DNA of 64,000 nucleotides, taken from the NCBI GenBank assembly GCA_016711485.1, contig JADJSX010000007.1:1-64000 (forward strand), in the 5' to 3' direction. The notes beneath the pieces are model-generated. The model did not search any database, had not been told where the DNA came from, and saw only the letters and a list, made by a program, of their open reading frames with translations. This document shows positions 27,041 through 36,160 of this stretch, in pieces. Each line of letters starts with the position of its first letter. The first letter of the stretch is position 1. This DNA comes from Leptospiraceae bacterium (GTDB lineage: Bacteria; Spirochaetota; Leptospiria; Leptospirales; Leptospiraceae). The position numbers and the translations under genes were made by a program.

Positions 27041-28304
27041 TAACATTATTGAAGGCAAATCGGAAGTATCCTTAAGTTTAAAAACAAAACTTTATAAAAA
27101 GTTGTTTGTTCACACACTTTCTAAAATGAGAGTAGGTTGTTTAAAGATTGTAGATCCAGACGGATCATCTCAGCTTTATGGAAATTCTTCTAAAGAATAC
27201 GATGCATTTAATAGTGCCCATGTAATCGTTAAAACTTATGATTTTTATCGCAAATGTATATACTTTGGTGACATAGGGTTTGCGGAAAGTTATCTAGATG
27301 GTGATTGGGAAACTGAAAATATTTCAGAAGTAATTTCTTGGTTTATTTTAAATGTAGAGGATAGTCCAAATTTATCCGGTAGCAAAAAAACCAGTTTGCG
27401 GTTACGATTGTTTAACTTTGTAAATCGTCTTTATCATCTTAAAAGAGCCAACACTGTTACCGGTAGCAAAAAAAATATTGTAGAACACTATGATCTAGGA
27501 AATGATTTTTATAAACTATTTCTGGATAGTACAATGACTTATTCGTCTGCCTATTTTCAGTCTCAGAAGGAAAGTTTAGAAGAAGCGCAAATACAAAAAT
27601 ATGATGCACTGTGTAAAAAAATCAAACTAGATAACTCACATCATTTACTAGAAATTGGAAGTGGTTGGGGAGGATTCAGTACATTTGCCGCAGAAAAGTA
27701 TGGCTGTAAAATAACTACCATCACTATTTCGGATGAACAATACAAATACGCAAAGGAATTGATCGAAAAAAAAGGACTTTCGGATAAAATAGAAATTAAA
27801 CTTTGCGACTATCGTCATATTACAGGGACATACGATAGAATTGTTTCAATTGAAATGTTAGAGGCAGTTGGACACAAGTATTTTGAAACTTACTTTGCGA
27901 AATGTAGCGAAGTTTTAAAGAAAGACGGGGTAATTGGTTTACAAGTTATTACCTGTCCAGATTCTCGGTATAACGAATTTCGAACTGGAATCGATTTTAT
28001 ACAAAAATACATTTTTCCTGGATCTCTCCTTCCTTCTATTGGCCGCCTCAATGAGGCAATTAATAGGACGAGTAATTTATTTTTACATGATTTAGAAGAT
28101 TTAGGTCAAAATTATGCTAAAACTTTATGGTTATGGTTAGAACGGTTTGACAAAAATATTGGTCATGTGAGAGATATGGGTTTTGGTGAAAAATTTATTA
28201 GAACTTGGAGATATTATCTTTCTTATTGTAATGCAGCTTTTAAAATGAGAAATATTTCTGTCGTACAAGCCATTTATACAAGGCCAAATAATACTAATGT
28301 CTAG
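27024..28304 (+). CDS. cfa: Cyclopropane-fatty-acyl-phospholipid synthase-type methyltransferase
   Basis: CFA synthases add a methylene or methyl group from AdoMet to unsaturated phospholipid chains. The 426-residue protein has an N-terminal lipid-binding part and the SAM domain LLEIGSGWGGFSTFAAEKYG. EHYDLGNDFYKLFLDSTMTY is the family's substrate-proximal block, IVSIEMLEAVGHKYFETYFA is the conserved active-site region, and FIQKYIFPGSLLPSIGRL follows. The TTG at 27024 is the likely start; it overlaps DUF1365 by 17 bases. Whether the product is a cyclopropane, a branched methyl or a furan precursor cannot be told. Confidence 0.88.
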   Translation: MEKTVDNIIEGKSEVSLSLKTKLYKKLFVHTLSKMRVGCLKIVDPDGSSQLYGNSSKEYDAFNSAHVIVKTYDFYRKCIYFGDIGFAESYLDGDWETENISEVISWFILNVEDSPNLSGSKKTSLRLRLFNFVNRLYHLKRANTVTGSKKNIVEHYDLGNDFYKLFLDSTMTYSSAYFQSQKESLEEAQIQKYDALCKKIKLDNSHHLLEIGSGWGGFSTFAAEKYGCKITTITISDEQYKYAKELIEKKGLSDKIEIKLCDYRHITGTYDRIVSIEMLEAVGHKYFETYFAKCSEVLKKDGVIGLQVITCPDSRYNEFRTGIDFIQKYIFPGSLLPSIGRLNEAINRTSNLFLHDLEDLGQNYAKTLWLWLERFDKNIGHVRDMGFGEKFIRTWRYYLSYCNAAFKMRNISVVQAIYTRPNNTNV

Positions 28305-28313
28305 GAGATATAA

Positions 28314-28643
28314 ATGATAGGATTTTTAAAAATACTTTTTGGTTTTATTTTGATTTCGATGCTCTGGGTTACTACTTGGGCATCTCTTCAATTAAATTTA
28401 TTTACCCATTTACCTAAAATCATTACTGATCCGTGGGTGATCGCAACGTTATTCGATGCATATTATGGGTTTATAACGTTTTTCCTCTGGGTCTATTACA
28501 AAGAGAACTCTATGATTGCTAAAGTGCTTTGGTTTATTGCAATTATGCTCTTGGGAAATATCGCAATGGCTATATATGTTCTGATTCAACTTTTTAAACT
28601 AGACAAGAATGCAACAGTAACTGATCTTTTGATTAAAAAATGA
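28314..28643 (+). CDS. DUF1475-like membrane protein
   Basis: The 109-residue protein has three membrane segments: FLKILFGFILISMLWVTTWA, a middle WVIATLFDAYYGFITFFLWV and IAIMLLGNIAMAIYVLIQLF. The FDAYYGF pattern and size match DUF1475 proteins, whose function is unknown. A clear AGGAG lies before the ATG. Its end overlaps the next gene by four bases (ATGA). Confidence 0.6.
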   Translation: MIGFLKILFGFILISMLWVTTWASLQLNLFTHLPKIITDPWVIATLFDAYYGFITFFLWVYYKENSMIAKVLWFIAIMLLGNIAMAIYVLIQLFKLDKNATVTDLLIKK

Positions 28644-29116
28644 TAAAAGATTTTTTTCAAACGAAAGTTATTACCCCAATTGTAAATCTTCTCAAACAAG
28701 GAATTACCCCTGAAAAGGTTTCTCTTTGCATTGCCCTTGGGGTCATGTTGGGCGTTTTCCCTGTGATAGGTTCGACTATGATTTTATGTACAATCGCTAG
28801 TCTTAGTTTGAAATTAAACCTACCACTGATACAAATCATTAGTTATTTAGTTTATCCGTTACAATTTGTATTTCTTATCCCATTTGTCCGATTTGGGGAA
28901 TGGGTGTTAGGTGTTCCTCCCTTTCCAATTTCAATTGAAGCGTTAGTGGATATGATAAAAACAGATATCATACAAACTATTTTGATATTTTGGGATGCCA
29001 CTATGCACGGAATTTTTGGTTGGGTTATTATAGCTTGTATCATGATTCCCACAATTTATTTTATTTTTCTACCAATTCTTAAACGAATCCCTATAAAAGG
29101 ATTAAAGAAGGAGTGA
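28640..29116 (+). CDS. DUF2062 membrane protein
   Basis: The 158-residue product carries the DUF2062 signature GITPEKVSLCIALGVMLGVF followed by PVIGSTMILCTIASLSLKLN, then three further membrane stretches. DUF2062 proteins are polytopic and their activity is unknown; some are fused to glycosyltransferases. The start overlaps the previous gene's stop (ATGA). Confidence 0.8.
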   Translation: MIKDFFQTKVITPIVNLLKQGITPEKVSLCIALGVMLGVFPVIGSTMILCTIASLSLKLNLPLIQIISYLVYPLQFVFLIPFVRFGEWVLGVPPFPISIEALVDMIKTDIIQTILIFWDATMHGIFGWVIIACIMIPTIYFIFLPILKRIPIKGLKKE

Positions 29117-29118
29117 TT

Positions 29119-29904
29119 ATGGACAATATCTGGTTAATGGTATTTATCGCTTGGGTTGTAGTTTTTGTTATTATGACCAAACTGTGGTATTTTGGTAAAA
29201 AAATTAAAAATTATGCGATAGTTGATGTTGGCTGGGCATTTTCACTTGTTGCCATTACCTTTGTTTACTATTTTTTAGGAGAAGGGTTTATCGCAAGAAA
29301 ATCGATCATTATGTTTATGGTATTTTTTTGGGGATTTAGACTTAGCTCCTATTTAGCTGTTCGCGTTTTGAGTCATGGGGAAGATGCTCGTTATACGGCA
29401 TTTCGTAAAGATTACGGTGACGCAGTTGATCGAAAGTTTTTTACAAATATATTTCAGTTTCAAGGTTTACTCGACATTGTCCTTTCGATTCCATTTCTTA
29501 TTATTTGTTCAAATCCAAATATTGACATTCATCCGCTTGAATATATAGGATTAGGAGTTTTCGTAGTTGCTGTAATAGGGGAGACGGTCGCTGACTTTCA
29601 ACTCAGTCAATTTAAAGCAAATCCTTCAAACAAAGGGAAAACATGCCAAGTTGGTTTGTGGAATTATTCCCGTCATCCAAATTATTTTTTTGAGTGGGTA
29701 ATTTGGGTTTCGTATTTTTTGGTCGCTCTACCTTCGCCTAATGGATATTATGCGATAATACCTGCTATACTTATGTGGATTTTTCTTTTAAAATTTACTG
29801 GAATTCCTATGACAGAAGCTAATGCATTAAAAACTCGCGGAGACGAATACAGAGAATACCAAAGAACTACATCTGCTTTTGTACCTTGGTTTAAAAAAAG
29901 TTAA
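29119..29904 (+). CDS. DUF1295 (steroid 5-alpha-reductase-like) membrane enzyme
   Basis: The 261-residue protein has about six membrane segments and the family's C-terminal block: QVGLWNYSRHPNYFFEWVIW, followed by KTRGDEYREYQRTTSAFVPW. This RHPNYF motif marks the 5-alpha-reductase/ICMT-like membrane fold (DUF1295). Such enzymes reduce enoyl bonds or methylate lipids. The ATG at 29119 is preferred to the GTG at 29113 because AAGGAG at 29108-29113 overlaps the GTG but sits five bases before the ATG. It would be a natural reductase partner in a fatty-acyl modification operon, an inference. Confidence 0.83.
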   Translation: MDNIWLMVFIAWVVVFVIMTKLWYFGKKIKNYAIVDVGWAFSLVAITFVYYFLGEGFIARKSIIMFMVFFWGFRLSSYLAVRVLSHGEDARYTAFRKDYGDAVDRKFFTNIFQFQGLLDIVLSIPFLIICSNPNIDIHPLEYIGLGVFVVAVIGETVADFQLSQFKANPSNKGKTCQVGLWNYSRHPNYFFEWVIWVSYFLVALPSPNGYYAIIPAILMWIFLLKFTGIPMTEANALKTRGDEYREYQRTTSAFVPWFKKS

Positions 29905-30203
29905 TGCCAGAAATAGAAATAAAATCAAAAGAGGAACTTTGCGAAAATCTTGGAAAGTTCCTATCAGTCTACCATAAAACAAAAATAATTGAACCAAAGG
30001 GTGACACTTTAAAAATGTATATCCTTCTTTCTAAAAATAAAAATACAACCCCAAAAGAAAAATTAATTAATTATAAACTTCTTCGAATTAATGAACGTAT
30101 GTTTGAAAGCGAACAATCTGAATTATCCTCGAAAGATGCAGTCATCTGCGAATTTTTAATCGACGAACTTTTGAAATATGTAGCTAGTTCCCTTAAAAAG
30201 TAA
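29904..30203 (+). CDS. Small soluble protein closing the lipid operon, unknown
   Basis: A 99-residue acidic/basic protein that starts at the last base of the previous stop (TAATG). It reads MPEIEIKSKEELCENLGKFL and ends DELLKYVASSLKK. No motif or family is recognised. Coupled translation with DUF1295 suggests a role in the same process. The gap behind it (30204-30580) holds a repeat. Confidence 0.5.
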   Translation: MPEIEIKSKEELCENLGKFLSVYHKTKIIEPKGDTLKMYILLSKNKNTTPKEKLINYKLLRINERMFESEQSELSSKDAVICEFLIDELLKYVASSLKK

Positions 30204-30312
30204 AAATAATATTCTCCTGATTTTTTCTCATTCACTTAAATAGAACTCACGGTAGTAACTATTGATTTACCAAATTCCTCTCTCAATAGAATTTTTGTAG
30301 TCAAACTTTTTT

Positions 30313-30503
30313 ATTAACTCACCTTACGCGCAAGCGCGTTGATGTGAGAGATAGGGGCAATCGGCGACACTTCGACGATCGCTCAGTGCATCGCTTGGGC
30401 TGCCGCCCAAACCTGCTTATTCATTAATTCATTAGCTTTATCTAATATTCTTAACTTTGCTTTAAATTTCATAATTTTTCTTTTTTGCGTAACGTCAGTT
30501 ATT
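30313..30503. repeat. TAACT-AC-TTACGC element, reverse copy
   Basis: TAACTCACCTTACGC at 30315-30329 and, at the other end, the reverse complement of TAACTGACGTTACGC at 30487-30501 form imperfect inverted ends. Read on the minus strand, the bases after the second end resemble the start of the element at 41377, including an ATG frame beginning MKFKAKLRILDKANELMNKQ. The middle is different and GC-rich (with a hairpin TTGGGC/GCCCAA). It fills most of the 377-base gap; nothing else is seen there. Confidence 0.6.
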
Positions 30504-30580
30504 AATTTACGAAAAATTTCAAAATATACCGCACTCATTAAACGTTTTTGGAAATACTATTTAAGGGCGGATAAATATCT

Positions 30581-33500
30581 TTACGAAATCATTTCTTCAT
30601 ATGCTCGTTTTATTCGTTCGATTTCCAATTCTTTATTGTTGATCCAATCGAGTAACCAAATTCTATGAAATTTCCATCCAAGGGCGGATAATTGTTGTTC
30701 TCTCAAACGATCTCGCTCTTTTGCAGTTGGTGTGGAAGCATAAGATTCTCCGTCACATTCTATGGCTAATACATATTTGTCGTTAGTAGGGTGTTTGGCG
30801 ACCATATCAATTTTGTAGTCTGAAAATCCAAAGTTTGCGATAAGAGGTATTCCAATACTTGTAAGTGTTTCAAAAATATTTTGTTCAAGAGGTGGTAGAG
30901 AAATTTTCTTCAAATCATCTACTAAATTTGTTCTTTTTTTGGCATAGTTTAAATACGATTTAAGAAGTTTTACACCTTCTGCATTCGATCTATCTAAGTC
31001 TATATCGCGATCTTCAAAAGAAGATACCAATATCATACGATATCTAGCTCGGGTAATGGCAACGTTTAATCTGCGTTCACCTCCCTGATGTGTTAATGGC
31101 CCGAAATTATGAGACAAATTTCCGTTAGCCTCTTTGGTGTATCCAATTGATAGAATAATTGTATCCCTTTCATCCCCTTGAACTTGCTCAATATTTTTAA
31201 TGAAAAAATGGTCAGGGTTTTCATCATTGAAGAAAAAATCTAATTCTGGTTTATTCTTTAAGACTTCTTCCAATGCAGATTCAATTTTTTGTGCATGGGA
31301 AATGCCCATTGTAATTACGCCTAACGACTCTGTTGGGTTATTGATTGCGTGTTCAATTACTAGTTCAATTACTTTATTAACTTCTTTTTTGTCACTTTCT
31401 TCTTCCGTTTGGCTTAATTCAAATGGAACTAATACATGAGAAATTGGGTGAATTTGTTTAGAACTCGGAAATGTAATGAGTTTGTTAGAATAAATATTTT
31501 CATTGGAAAATGCGATTAGTTCTTCAAAGCGACTGCGATAATGCCATAACAACTGTCTTTCATTTAAAAAACTTGCAGTTCTGTTTAGTAAACTTTCAAA
31601 ACCTTTTGTATAGGAAACATCGTCGGTTTCATCTTCTTCCTGTCCGGATTTAAAAAAATCAGTTGGAGGTAATTGACGTGTATCCCCAGCTACTACAACT
31701 TGTTTACTTCTCATTAAGGCAGGGATTGCATCTGCCGGAATTATTTGACTTGCTTCATCAAAAATAACAACATCGAAGTATTGTTGTTTTGGGTCAACTA
31801 ACTGGCTGATAGATAATGGGCTTGCCATCCAACAAGGACGAAGACTCGTTAGCAGATTGGGTGTCTCTTGCAATAATCTTCTCAGAGAAAGTCTGGCTGC
31901 TTTTTTATTTGTTTCGGCTCGAATTAAATTTTCTTCGTCCCCGTGTCTTCCAATTTGTTGAATAATCCATCGCGCATGACGGTAGGCTAGTCGTTCTTTC
32001 GTTAGATCTAATCTTTTTTTATCTAGTTCTTGGTACTCTTTTACAATTTCTGAATGAGTTTTTCCGTGAAAACTTTTTAGCCTAGTGTCTTGTCTATAGG
32101 CTTCCTCCAAACAAGACATGTTCCATGAATATTCAAATTGTTTTACCCATAATTCAGGTGAAGATTTACTTTTTTTAAATTCTAACAGAAAAACATTCGC
32201 ATTACGCTCGTTAAACTCTCTCTCAATTTCTTTTATACTTCCGACAGAGGACGCGCTTAAATCATTGTTTAAGTCTTTAAATATTCCAATGATTTCTCCC
32301 ATAGGAAGTCTTTCAATTTGGTTTTGATTGATTTTCGATTTTATATCTTTTAGATCACTTAGTAATTCAGAGAAAGAAATTTTTATTTTTTGCCAATCTC
32401 TGATTTGTTCAGGATAAATTGTAGAACGATGTTGTGATTTCCATTCCTTCATAATTTCACTAATTTTTTCTAATTCGAAAAAGAATTCAGAATTTGATTG
32501 TGGGGTTGGATTTCTAGAACTTCGTATAGATTCAAATATTTTCCAAAAAGCAGGGGTCGCAGTTTTTGAAAAAAAATCATTTGCGCGTAATCTGGTAATT
32601 AGTTTTTTATCTGGAATTTCTGTTCCTGGAAAGTATTTTTTCCATTCTGTTACTTGGTCAGAAATTTTTTTCACTTCTTTTAATAAATCTTCTCGAGATA
32701 TATCTGCATTTATTCGGAGTTTACCTAACGTCTCCATTGTATTTTTTAAGTCACTATCAAATAAATTAGAATACCATCTTTTTGCATTTGCAGTGTCTAG
32801 GATTTCAATGAATCTTTGTAAATTTTCTGTATAAATTTTTTCGGAGTATTTATCTAATGATCTGCCTATGTTAGACAAAAGTTCTATTTTTTCTTTTACC
32901 AATCCAGGGGCATTATTATTTGTATGAAAAATAAGATTGATGTAGTCAAGAGCTTGATTTAATTCATGTTCTTCAGTGAAAACGGAACGTATTTGCAAAA
33001 ATCCTTGTAAATCAAGTTTAAATAATTCCGGATTACCGGTATATACCTCATATAACATATTTACTTTTTCCATTAGCTGAATCATTACTTCTATTTCTTT
33101 AAAAGTTTTATATTCAGTTAATCCGTAACCTTCTAATTGCAAAAATTCCTGTTCTAAAAATAACAATTGTTTGTAAGTTTTATGAACTGTACTGGAAAGA
33201 ATTTCTGCTTCTTCAATAGATGAAATAGTAGTTGATTGCCAAGGTGATGAATTGGAATTTAAAAATAGTTCAGCAAAACTAGGTTTTTGTAATTCTTCTA
33301 TTCTGTTTCTAAGTGAATCAAATATGTCAGGCGTTAAGTTTAATAAGTCTTTGCCTGTAAGTCTAGTTTGACTTTTTTCTTCTGAAGAAAAATTCAAAAG
33401 TTTTGCATGTAATTCATATACACTTTTATTTGCGGGTAGTCTTTTTTTATGAAATTGTTCTACGTGATAATTTAATTCTTTTCGTTTTCTCATAAACTGT

Positions 33501-34627
33501 TTATGAGTATCACCAACATCAACGTTGCGAGAATTTCGAATCAGATCAAGGCTCTCTTTAAATTCTTCCATTACGACTTTTCTGGAAATTCCAGAACCAT
33601 GTAAATCGAGTAGTAAATGACCTAGGTTCTTCTCTTCTAATCTTTTTTTTACAACTTCTAGAGCCGCCCTTTTTTCAGCTACAAACAATACTTTTTTGCC
33701 ATTAGCCACAAGTGAGGAAATTAAGTTGGCGATTGTTTGACTTTTGCCCGTACCTGGAGGACCTTGAATTGTACAATTTTCTCCTCTTAGGACTGCTTGG
33801 ATTACACTTTGTTGACTTGAGTCACAATCAAATATAATAAAGTCTTCATCAGGTGAAATATCATCGAACTTCTTTACGTCGATGTCTACAATTTTTTCTT
33901 TTAACTTTCGTATTGCAAGTTCGTTGCCTGCCATCGCCATAATCAGTTCATTATTACGTTCTGGATTATCTCTTTGAAATTTAATATCTTCAACCATGGA
34001 CATTTTCTGAAATGAAAAGTTACTTAGTATTAACTGTTTATCGATTTTGATTTCAGAAAGTTTTTTCCCAATAATTTTTTTAAAATTTTCAGTTATTAAT
34101 TTAAAATCCAATAGATGATTTTCTACCATATCATCAATTAGTATGTCTTCTGGATTGAGTCTTATATTGTAGCTTTTTTCTAAGTAAGCTAGAATTACGG
34201 GGTTAATAATAATATCTCCCGAATGGGATATAAAAATTTTATTCTTAATTTCAATATTAATAGGTATTAGCACTAACGGTGCATTGATTGGTTGATTATC
34301 AGATTCTGGTTTCCATGTAACAAACCCGTAAGCGATTAATAATGTATCAATACCTCTTTCTTCCAAGTTTTGTTTCGATCTTTTGTGGATTAACTTGATT
34401 TTGCGGTATACTTCTGAATCATTATCTTTGAGAGAAAGAAGATCGTTTATTGAAATTTTATTTCCACGTAATAAGTCTTCTAAAAATTCTGGAACGTAAT
34501 TATTTAAATTAAGTGTGCCTACCTTTAGATCTTTATAATACAATAGATTATTTCGACGAGATAAGTCTGTTAAATCCTGTATCCATTGTTCACAGGCTTG
34601 TTCCATTAAAACTTGTGCGCTATTCAT
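30581..34627 (-). CDS. DUF4011 - SF1 helicase - Vsr-like nuclease fusion
   Basis: The 1348-residue protein opens with a DUF4011-type domain (CEQWIQDLTDLSRRNNLLYY). An Upf1-like SF1 helicase follows, with CTIQGPPGTGKSQTIANLIS (motif I, about residues 289-296), FDVVIFDEASQIIPADAIPA (II), KQVVVAGDTRQLPPTDFF (III), IEQVQGDERDTIILSIGYT (V) and GGERRLNVAITRARYRMIL (VI). The last 100 residues form a Vsr/PD-(D/E)XK nuclease with FSDYKIDMVAKH, YVLAIECDGESYAS and WKFHRIWLLDW. Proteins of this layout have been reported as antiphage factors. It lies only 27 bases after a Deg-like gene on the same strand. Confidence 0.85.
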   Translation of the reverse strand: MNSAQVLMEQACEQWIQDLTDLSRRNNLLYYKDLKVGTLNLNNYVPEFLEDLLRGNKISINDLLSLKDNDSEVYRKIKLIHKRSKQNLEERGIDTLLIAYGFVTWKPESDNQPINAPLVLIPINIEIKNKIFISHSGDIIINPVILAYLEKSYNIRLNPEDILIDDMVENHLLDFKLITENFKKIIGKKLSEIKIDKQLILSNFSFQKMSMVEDIKFQRDNPERNNELIMAMAGNELAIRKLKEKIVDIDVKKFDDISPDEDFIIFDCDSSQQSVIQAVLRGENCTIQGPPGTGKSQTIANLISSLVANGKKVLFVAEKRAALEVVKKRLEEKNLGHLLLDLHGSGISRKVVMEEFKESLDLIRNSRNVDVGDTHKQFMRKRKELNYHVEQFHKKRLPANKSVYELHAKLLNFSSEEKSQTRLTGKDLLNLTPDIFDSLRNRIEELQKPSFAELFLNSNSSPWQSTTISSIEEAEILSSTVHKTYKQLLFLEQEFLQLEGYGLTEYKTFKEIEVMIQLMEKVNMLYEVYTGNPELFKLDLQGFLQIRSVFTEEHELNQALDYINLIFHTNNNAPGLVKEKIELLSNIGRSLDKYSEKIYTENLQRFIEILDTANAKRWYSNLFDSDLKNTMETLGKLRINADISREDLLKEVKKISDQVTEWKKYFPGTEIPDKKLITRLRANDFFSKTATPAFWKIFESIRSSRNPTPQSNSEFFFELEKISEIMKEWKSQHRSTIYPEQIRDWQKIKISFSELLSDLKDIKSKINQNQIERLPMGEIIGIFKDLNNDLSASSVGSIKEIEREFNERNANVFLLEFKKSKSSPELWVKQFEYSWNMSCLEEAYRQDTRLKSFHGKTHSEIVKEYQELDKKRLDLTKERLAYRHARWIIQQIGRHGDEENLIRAETNKKAARLSLRRLLQETPNLLTSLRPCWMASPLSISQLVDPKQQYFDVVIFDEASQIIPADAIPALMRSKQVVVAGDTRQLPPTDFFKSGQEEDETDDVSYTKGFESLLNRTASFLNERQLLWHYRSRFEELIAFSNENIYSNKLITFPSSKQIHPISHVLVPFELSQTEEESDKKEVNKVIELVIEHAINNPTESLGVITMGISHAQKIESALEEVLKNKPELDFFFNDENPDHFFIKNIEQVQGDERDTIILSIGYTKEANGNLSHNFGPLTHQGGERRLNVAITRARYRMILVSSFEDRDIDLDRSNAEGVKLLKSYLNYAKKRTNLVDDLKKISLPPLEQNIFETLTSIGIPLIANFGFSDYKIDMVAKHPTNDKYVLAIECDGESYASTPTAKERDRLREQQLSALGWKFHRIWLLDWINNKELEIERIKRAYEEMIS

Positions 34628-34654
34628 AAATTATTTTGCTCTTTTTCAATCAAA

Positions 34655-36160
34655 TTAATAGTTTCTCAGTCTTTCTATTCCAAATTTTCCTTGGATTCTT
34701 TCATCAATTTCTTTTAAATTGTTTTTATCAAGAACGATTTCTACTCCGTTTTCCGTTTGTAGGCTTACGAATCTTCCATTCACAGACTCTTTTATGTCTA
34801 TGTTTGACTCCAAGGCTTTGTCTAATTGCCTTATCGAATTTACAGGTAGGCCGTTAATCGATTTTACAATGTCGAAACTCAGAGAATGATAACCATTATT
34901 TGAATCATCTGGAAGCACTTGTACAATGAGGACATAACGTCCAGTATCTCCCTTTTTGTTCATTCGGTAGTAGTCATTTAAATAAAGTAATTTTTTATCA
35001 ATTCTAGTTCTCCAATTTGCTCCTAATTCTTTCATTAAAAATTCAGAGAGTTCAGTAAAAATAAATCCACCTTTAATTAGATACTCAGGTTCTTTGCCTT
35101 CATTGTTCATATATGGGATTTTTACTGATTTATAAGGAAAAGATTTTAACCTCATTGAGATTGTTTCTTCTTTTTTATTTCGTAAAATTTTTGCTGATAT
35201 TTTTCGTCCAATTTTGAATCCAAACTCTTCGCCACAATGTGCTAAAAAGGAAATATACTGTTTCCCGTAAACCGGATGTTTAAAGTATCCTTGTGAATCA
35301 ATTTTAAATCCACCGTATTCAAGGATAATATCGTTTAACTGCAATTCACTAGTGGCGGTAGAATAGGGGATAACTTCGGCAACTAATACTCCGTCCAATT
35401 TTTTATCCATACCAAAGTATTCTTTTGTAGCTAAATCCGAAATAGGTCTAAACTTAAAACCTTTGTATGGGAAAATAGTATCTTTGGTTTTTTCGAAGTT
35501 TTGTTTTATGAAACTATTAATGATGAAACTCGGAATTACTTTGCCAGAATTTTTAGAAGAGACAAATCGATATAACATCCCAACTGCTTTATCCTTGTCT
35601 AGAATAAGTTCACCATTTCCTTCTAATTTTTCATTCGAATTCAAATGAATGAAGGGTAATTCAGTGTAACCCATCGGGTAATTTTCCATATCCAAACCGG
35701 TTAAGCGACCTTTTGAATTTTGAATTGTACCAGAATTGTCTAACTGTAAAATGGAAACTGGTTTATTTGGATCAATTTTAGTTTCAAATTGAATTGGCAC
35801 TAAGTCATTAAAAAAATCTTTATCATCAACTTCTAATACACTTAGATTAGATTCATAATCAATTTTCAAAACCTTAGCGGGAATAGAAGTATAAGAGGAG
35901 AATTTTTTTATTTCAATAGATGTATTATAATCAATCAATGAACTAAATACTAAAATTCTTTTATTTTCTATGACTGCTCCAACCGCACCGTAGGTTTGTG
36001 GTTTTTTAGGTTGCCAAGGAAATAAAAAATTTGGATGTTGTGTCGTAATTTTTACTTGTACAACTGTATTTTTGAATTTATCTTCAATTGTTTCAATAGC
36101 AGATAATGAAGTATAACTGCAGATTAAAATAAATAAAGCCTTTCTGAATATTAATTTCAT
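34655..36160 (-). CDS. Catalytically dead Deg-type protease paralogue
   Basis: The 501-residue secreted protein has the length and layout of its upstream neighbour: signal peptide, trypsin-like domain, PDZ region and a long C-terminal part. At the positions of the catalytic triad it has lost all three residues. The block equivalent to TNAHV reads VFSSL, the block for DCDLAIL reads ESNLSVLEV, and the block for GNSGG reads EGNGELIL. It cannot cleave by the usual mechanism. The PDZ-like part is retained (FGMDKKLDGVLVAEVIPYST). It overlaps the active protease gene by four bases, so both are made together. It may be a regulator or a substrate adaptor of its partner. Confidence 0.75.
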   Translation of the reverse strand: MKLIFRKALFILICSYTSLSAIETIEDKFKNTVVQVKITTQHPNFLFPWQPKKPQTYGAVGAVIENKRILVFSSLIDYNTSIEIKKFSSYTSIPAKVLKIDYESNLSVLEVDDKDFFNDLVPIQFETKIDPNKPVSILQLDNSGTIQNSKGRLTGLDMENYPMGYTELPFIHLNSNEKLEGNGELILDKDKAVGMLYRFVSSKNSGKVIPSFIINSFIKQNFEKTKDTIFPYKGFKFRPISDLATKEYFGMDKKLDGVLVAEVIPYSTATSELQLNDIILEYGGFKIDSQGYFKHPVYGKQYISFLAHCGEEFGFKIGRKISAKILRNKKEETISMRLKSFPYKSVKIPYMNNEGKEPEYLIKGGFIFTELSEFLMKELGANWRTRIDKKLLYLNDYYRMNKKGDTGRYVLIVQVLPDDSNNGYHSLSFDIVKSINGLPVNSIRQLDKALESNIDIKESVNGRFVSLQTENGVEIVLDKNNLKEIDERIQGKFGIERLRNY

